Assembly: GCF_017921975.2 (NCBI RefSeq)
Contig: NZ_JAGEMO020000003.1
Coordinates: forward strand, 346,308 to 410,307
DNA from: Hymenobacter terricola
GTDB taxonomy: Bacteria; Bacteroidota; Bacteroidia; Cytophagales; Hymenobacteraceae
Direction: 5' to 3'
DNA length: 64,000 nucleotides
Below are positions 60,163 to 64,000 of the stretch, in pieces. The notes under the pieces are model-generated. The model made no database searches and was not told the origin of the DNA. It saw nothing but the letters and a program-made list of their open reading frames with translations. The translations under genes were made by a program, and so were the position numbers. How positions within the stretch are numbered: position 1 is the first letter of the stretch; each line of letters opens with the position of its first letter.

Positions 60163-60975
60163 TTAGCGCGTAAGCAAAGAGGGGGTGAAGCGTTGGCGGA
60201 CCGTGTAGAAAAACGCCAGCCAGGTAAGCAGGAAAAGGGCAACAAAAAGACCAGCCCCCAGCCTGGTTGGCAGGGATGAGTCGCGCAAGAACTTGGTCAG
60301 TAAATAACCCCACTGCCCTTCCACGACGTTGTTTATTACTTTCTCCGAAGCAGAGAAGGAAACGGGAACTCCGCACTTAGCATCGCGGCATAATTGATTG
60401 AGGTGCTTGAATTGAAAAGCATACTTAATGTTGGGGTTGCGGCGGTATTGTTGCTCGAGCGAAGTAGCCACTTGCTTCACCCAATAGAGGTTGAGGGCAC
60501 GAAAGAACGTAGCCCTCCGCGGCTCAAAACGGGCTGCAACGGGCAGCTGCGAAGCCCAAGTCATGATGCTCAGCAGATGAGCCATGGTGTCGGCCTGGGC
60601 GCTGTGCATCCAGCGAGCCGACAGCGAATCGGTGAGTGCCGTGTAGAGCAACCGCTCGTTGTTGTGGGCGCTGGCCGGAAATAGCGAGTCGAGGGCCTGC
60701 GCATCGAGCGCCAACCGGCGAGCATCGGAAAAGTCAGTTGAATCCAGGTAGCTTTTGTAAGGAAAGCGGCTCGGCAAGTTTACGGCAGTAGCTGATGCCC
60801 TCCGCAAAGCCGAAGGCAAGCTTATCGAGGCGGCATGGGGCTTGAAAGCTAGCGCCACCGTTGCATTTTCCTCGTTCGGCTGCAGCAGGACTGATGCGGC
60901 CCATCCCACAAGCAGCAACAGAATGGCAGCCAAGCCAAAGGTTGCTTTTTTCCAGGTGATTATTTTCTTTGACAC
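60163..60975 (-). CDS. Bitopic membrane protein, unknown
   Basis: A 270-residue protein with one transmembrane helix near each end (TFGLAAILLLLVGWAASVLL at about 13-32; LGAGLFVALFLLTWLAFFYT at about 238-257). The ~200-residue soluble part between them is helical with no recognised domain. In this operon it may couple the secreted proteins to the inner membrane. It has no family that I can name. Confidence 0.72.
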   Translation of the reverse strand: MSKKIITWKKATFGLAAILLLLVGWAASVLLQPNEENATVALAFKPHAASISLPSALRRASATAVNLPSRFPYKSYLDSTDFSDARRLALDAQALDSLFPASAHNNERLLYTALTDSLSARWMHSAQADTMAHLLSIMTWASQLPVAARFEPRRATFFRALNLYWVKQVATSLEQQYRRNPNIKYAFQFKHLNQLCRDAKCGVPVSFSASEKVINNVVEGQWGYLLTKFLRDSSLPTRLGAGLFVALFLLTWLAFFYTVRQRFTPSLLTR

Positions 60976-61008
60976 TATGGGGATAGTTAGAAGTAAAACC
61001 GGTGAGTA

Positions 61009-63213
61009 TTAGCGAAAAAAGTCTTCTTTCAACACCAGGCTAGCGTTGAACTGCGCTCCATACATGCTAGCATTGAGCGGGTTGAAGCTTTTCTGCACAT
61101 CCTGCAAGGTTCCTTCCAAGCGGAGACCTATTTTGTTATGGCACCACCAGTTAATGCCTGCTCCGACATTCCAATTTGCCAGGTTTGCATAAATATTCTT
61201 CGCGTCGAAATTATGATTGGAGCGCACCAAAAAGCCCTGCAGGTCAACCGTATTAGCCACCTTCTTATCGCGCCCGTAGGCCCCGATTCTAGTTCCTACA
61301 CCCAATTTGGAGAAGTAGCTTTTGTCGCGCTGATTGATTTCCCAAACAGTACTCTGGTTTTCGAAGCGGTACTCGCGCAGTCGATGCTCCTGCGTAAGTA
61401 GGAGCTTAAATCGACGGGCTCCCAGGGCCATCTCCCCACCTACTCGGAATTCGTAATAAGAAAACCGTTTGCTTGCTTCCGAGCTGCTGGCACTCATTAG
61501 GCTGTAAATTCCCGTGCCGAGTGCTGCGGATGACTGAATTCCAAGGCTGAAGCCATTTTTAATGATGGGGTGAAAAGTAAATTCTCCCACCACGCCGAAG
61601 GCATCGGCCTCGCTTCTCACTGTATCGTTTCGTACGGTCCCATTGCTGCGATTGAAGTTCTGGCGACCGGTCATGATGGAAGCGTGGTTATAGTCGATGC
61701 CAAAGCCAATTCCAAAGTGCAGAAATTTCTGCGCCTGGAAGGCATGTTCCCAGCTGCGCGCAGACCCGGCCACGACCGACTTAGAAACGCATTCGGTTTG
61801 CCCACAGGAGCTAACGGCTTTGACGAAAACGACCGTTGGCTTACGCAGCTTTAGCGTAAGAGATGACCCGGTTCCCAGCAGCTTTCCTTTACTGCAATCA
61901 TTGGCGTACCAATTCCATTGGGCATTGTCTCCGAGCTGACCACCCTGCACCTGTAGAACGAATGGTGCCTTGCGCGTAACGGAATTAGGGCCGGAAATAC
62001 CCTGCGCCGCCACAGACTTGCTGATAACCTGAATAGATAAGCTTGCAGAAGCGGAGGGCGTGCAAGTACCTTCGGCGCGTACCAAATACACAGTGGAAGC
62101 GGAGGGACTAGCACTGAAGGTATCCCCCAGCCCAAGCGGCTGGCCGCTGCAGCTGCCCGCGTACCAGGCCCATCGGGCGCCGGGGGCTAGCTTACCCCCA
62201 ACGACCTTTAATAAGACGGGTACAGGGCTGCCTTCGCAAAATTGCGTAGGTCCGGCCGCACTTATCGCAGATGGCGCTTCGGAGTTGCCCGTTACCTCAA
62301 CAGTTTGCTTGGCGCACTCGGTGGTGTTGTATTTGCCCTCGGCACGCACGAAATAAGTGGTGCTGGTGCTATTGGTTCCTTTTGTCTGGGCGGTGGTCGT
62401 TAGGGTGCGGCCTGTGCCTACCTTGGTGCTTCCGCAGGCTCCGCTGTACCACACCCATTCGGCGTCGACGCCAAGGGCACCACCTACAATCGATAGCGAA
62501 AGGGCTTCTCCATTGCAAAGCGTGGTTGGGCCACTAACGCGCTGTGGGGCCACGCTGCGGTTGTCCATCCGCACGGTAGTGGATAGGCAAGCAGTGCTGC
62601 CAGGCTCTGCCTTTACGAAGTATGTGGTGCTTCCGCGAGGAGAAATCACGAGGGAGCGACCCTTTCCTACGGGCGTGCCGTTGCACTGTCCCTCGTACCA
62701 CACCCAGCTGCTGCCTTGCGGCAATGAGCCACCTAGGACGCGGAGCGTTGCCCCCTGACCGGGCTGGAGGGCCGTGGGTCCGCCAATAGAATCCGCTTGA
62801 ATAACATCAGTTGAAACCACATCCCTGGACTTCATAGCCATTGGGCTCACCTTGATGTCAAAGCACGGATTAACCAATTGCAGACAGGGGAAGGGAGCAT
62901 CAACAACGCTTACCGCTGCTGCGTCTTTGGAATCCACCGTTCCCTGTAGCTCCGAGCCCCCAACAGGAACGGTGAGCTGCTTGATGACCAGCTGGTCATT
63001 TTCATTAAGAAAGCTCATTTTCCAATTGACATGTGCCTCCTGCACAGCAATAGGGCCTTTGTAGATGTACTTAATCTTAACCAGGCCACCAGTGGGCTTA
63101 GGCGACATCGATATTTCAGCATCCACTGTTAGTCCGTTACTGGAGTAAACACGCTTCGTCACCTTGGTCGGCGTGCCTTTCGGCTGCCCATGTGCTGCGC
63201 CCGCAAGGAGAAC
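61009..63213 (-). pseudogene. Ig_7-like repeat/outer-membrane beta-barrel protein, start lost to IS5
   Basis: About 730 residues remain. Four Ig-like repeats each hold a 'W-W Y-G-C...TYFV-AE' core, as in SWVWYEGQCNGTPVGKGRSL and EWVWYSGACGSTKVGTGRTL (like the Ig_7 repeats of Cytophagales surface proteins). A C-terminal barrel-like region follows (HFGIGFGIDYNHASIM ... FNASLVLKEDFFR). The frame reads upstream of a GTG at 63162 into a signal-peptide-like segment (HVLVLLAGAAHGQPK) that runs into the IS5-family element near 63213-63225, so the real start codon is gone. It was probably the first gene of the operon. Confidence 0.83.
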
Positions 63214-63229
63214 TAGGACGTGTAAACAA

Positions 63230-63661
63230 TTAAAGCCACATCAGGATGGCTCCGAGGGTGACCATTGCCAGAAAGGTGCTGGCGTTCTTTTCGTAGCGTG
63301 AAGCGAGGCCCCGAAACCGCTTGAGGCGGTTGAAGCAGCGTTCGATTTGGTTACGATTTTTGTAGACTTCTTCGTTGTGCTCAATCACTTGCGTCCGATT
63401 TTTTTTGCTCGGAATCACGGCCTCCGCCCCCGCCGCCCGCACCTGGTCGCGGACGTAGTCCGCGTCGTAGGCTTTGTCGGCCAGCACCTGCTGGCCGGGC
63501 CGCAGGTCGGGGGCGAGCAGGGCCGGGGCCTGGGGGCAGTCGCCGGCCTGCCCGCCCGTCAAGGCGAAGCGGCGCGGCCGGCCGAGCGCGTCGGCGCTCA
63601 GGTGGAGCTTGCTCGAAAAGCCGCCCCGGCTGCGGCCTAGGGCCTGCGGGCCGTTTTTTTT
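63230..63661 (-). CDS. IS5/IS427-type transposase, second frame
   Basis: The C-terminal catalytic half is read after the -1 shift at the A run (63654-63661). It contains GRSRGGFSSKLHLSADALG, GQQVLADKAYDADYVRDQ (second Asp) and YKNRNQIERCFNRLKRFR (the Glu of DDE in the Y(2)R(3)E(6)R signature). The open frame extends further upstream to 63865 but that part has no transposase similarity. Confidence 0.87.
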   Translation of the reverse strand, partial: KKNGPQALGRSRGGFSSKLHLSADALGRPRRFALTGGQAGDCPQAPALLAPDLRPGQQVLADKAYDADYVRDQVRAAGAEAVIPSKKNRTQVIEHNEEVYKNRNQIERCFNRLKRFRGLASRYEKNASTFLAMVTLGAILMWL

Positions 63662-63996
63662 CGCGCCCCAGCCGCGTGCTGGTGGGCGCGGACGATGGTC
63701 GAATCGACCATCAGCTCGTGCAACCCGGTGTCGTCCTGGAGCGCGGCCAACACCTTCTCCCACACACCCTTTCGTTTCCAGCGGCCGAAGCGCACCGACA
63801 CCGTGGACCACGCCCCGAAGCGTTCGGGCAAGTCCCGCCAGGGCACCCCGCAGCGCAGCCGCCAAAGTACGGCCTCCACGAACAAGCGCGTGTCCTTGGC
63901 CGTCACGCCGCAGGCATTCGCTTGGCCCGGCAAGAGTGGCGAAAGGCGTTGCCAGTGCGGGTCGGTCAGGAATGTGCGGTCTTTTTGCATCTTCAA
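63637..63996 (-). CDS. IS5/IS427-type transposase, first frame
   Basis: A 119-residue N-terminal half (FLTDPHWQRLSPLLPGQANA, RLRCGVPWRDLPERFGAW, HELMVDSTIVRAHQHAAG) containing the first catalytic Asp in VDSTIV. It ends shortly after a run of eight A on the coding strand (63654-63661). A -1 slip there continues as KKNGPQALGRSRGGFSSK in the second frame, restoring the usual IS5 transposase. Confidence 0.88.
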   Translation of the reverse strand: MKMQKDRTFLTDPHWQRLSPLLPGQANACGVTAKDTRLFVEAVLWRLRCGVPWRDLPERFGAWSTVSVRFGRWKRKGVWEKVLAALQDDTGLHELMVDSTIVRAHQHAAGARKKTARRP

Positions 63997-64000
63997 AGCT

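Larger units (their letters stand above)
63214..64000 (-). mobile_element. IS5-family insertion sequence, right end beyond the window
   Basis: A transposase encoded in two overlapping frames, with the left end between about 63213 and 63230. The right terminal inverted repeat is not in the window. It sits in the signal peptide of the Ig_7-like gene. Frame structure and sequence match the IS427-like group, which uses a -1 shift. Confidence 0.82.

Noticed and set aside
1..64000. CRISPR array, retron or diversity-generating retroelement
   Set aside because: No regularly spaced repeat array and no reverse transcriptase motif (YxDD with flanking domains) was seen on either strand.

Overview
The base composition (about 60% G+C in most genes), the gene families (7TMR-DISM histidine kinase, DUF4159, WG-repeat and Ig_7-like secreted proteins, DUF6266-like proteins) and promoter words of the TTTG / TAnnTTTG type point to a Bacteroidota chromosome, most likely a Hymenobacter-like member of the Cytophagales. 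This is inference from sequence features; no database was searched.

Layout. (1) 1-12.6 kb is ordinary chromosome with scars: an IS1-family element, a CDF metal transporter, a broken histidine kinase fused to a broken YCF48/BNR-repeat gene, an intact histidine kinase with a receiver protein, an alpha/beta hydrolase, a frameshifted Crp/Fnr regulator, DUF4159, acyltransferase, patatin and MBL-fold genes, and accA. (2) A tRNA-Asp gene (12917-12990) is followed at once by a tyrosine recombinase, which marks the left edge of an integrated element. (3) 13.2-52.1 kb reads as a phage-related integrative element. It has a DUF6266-like protein and a tandem pair of small basic proteins, a RecE-like nuclease operon, a holin-like plus M15 endolysin pair, umuDC, a DnaB helicase beside a replication-initiator-like gene that carries internal repeats, and a CI/LexA-like S24 repressor divergent from two small DNA-binding proteins. 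No terminase, portal, tail or recognisable major capsid gene was found. In the excised circle the repressor end (52.1 kb) would lie next to the integrase end (13.2 kb). The right attachment site was not found.

The element is loaded with conflict genes: an AbiEi/AbiEii-like pair, a second orphan AbiEi-like regulator, an orphan HipB-like regulator, an orphan Fic-antitoxin-like peptide, two HNH nucleases, two GIY-YIG nucleases and a GmrSD-like type IV restriction protein. At its centre is a 12-kb co-directional run of five genes (32698-44716): PLD-SNF2 helicase, Eco57I-like methyltransferase, SMC/ABC-type ATPase, GIY-YIG nuclease and UvrD/FBH1-like helicase. This is the strongest candidate for an undescribed defence system. 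A gene-free, G-rich, hairpin-rich stretch of about 0.9 kb (25.7-26.6 kb) is a candidate large structured RNA.

(4) 52.6-63.2 kb holds a tightly coupled eight-gene minus-strand operon of exported proteins: three phosphodiester-glycosidase-like (DUF2233/NAGPA-like) paralogues, a LamG-HYR protein, a bitopic membrane protein, an Ig_7-repeat/beta-barrel protein, a WG-repeat lipoprotein and a DUF3298-like lipoprotein. Its first gene has lost its start codon to an IS5-family insertion that runs off the right edge. This operon is a second candidate for an undescribed system, probably acting at the cell surface.
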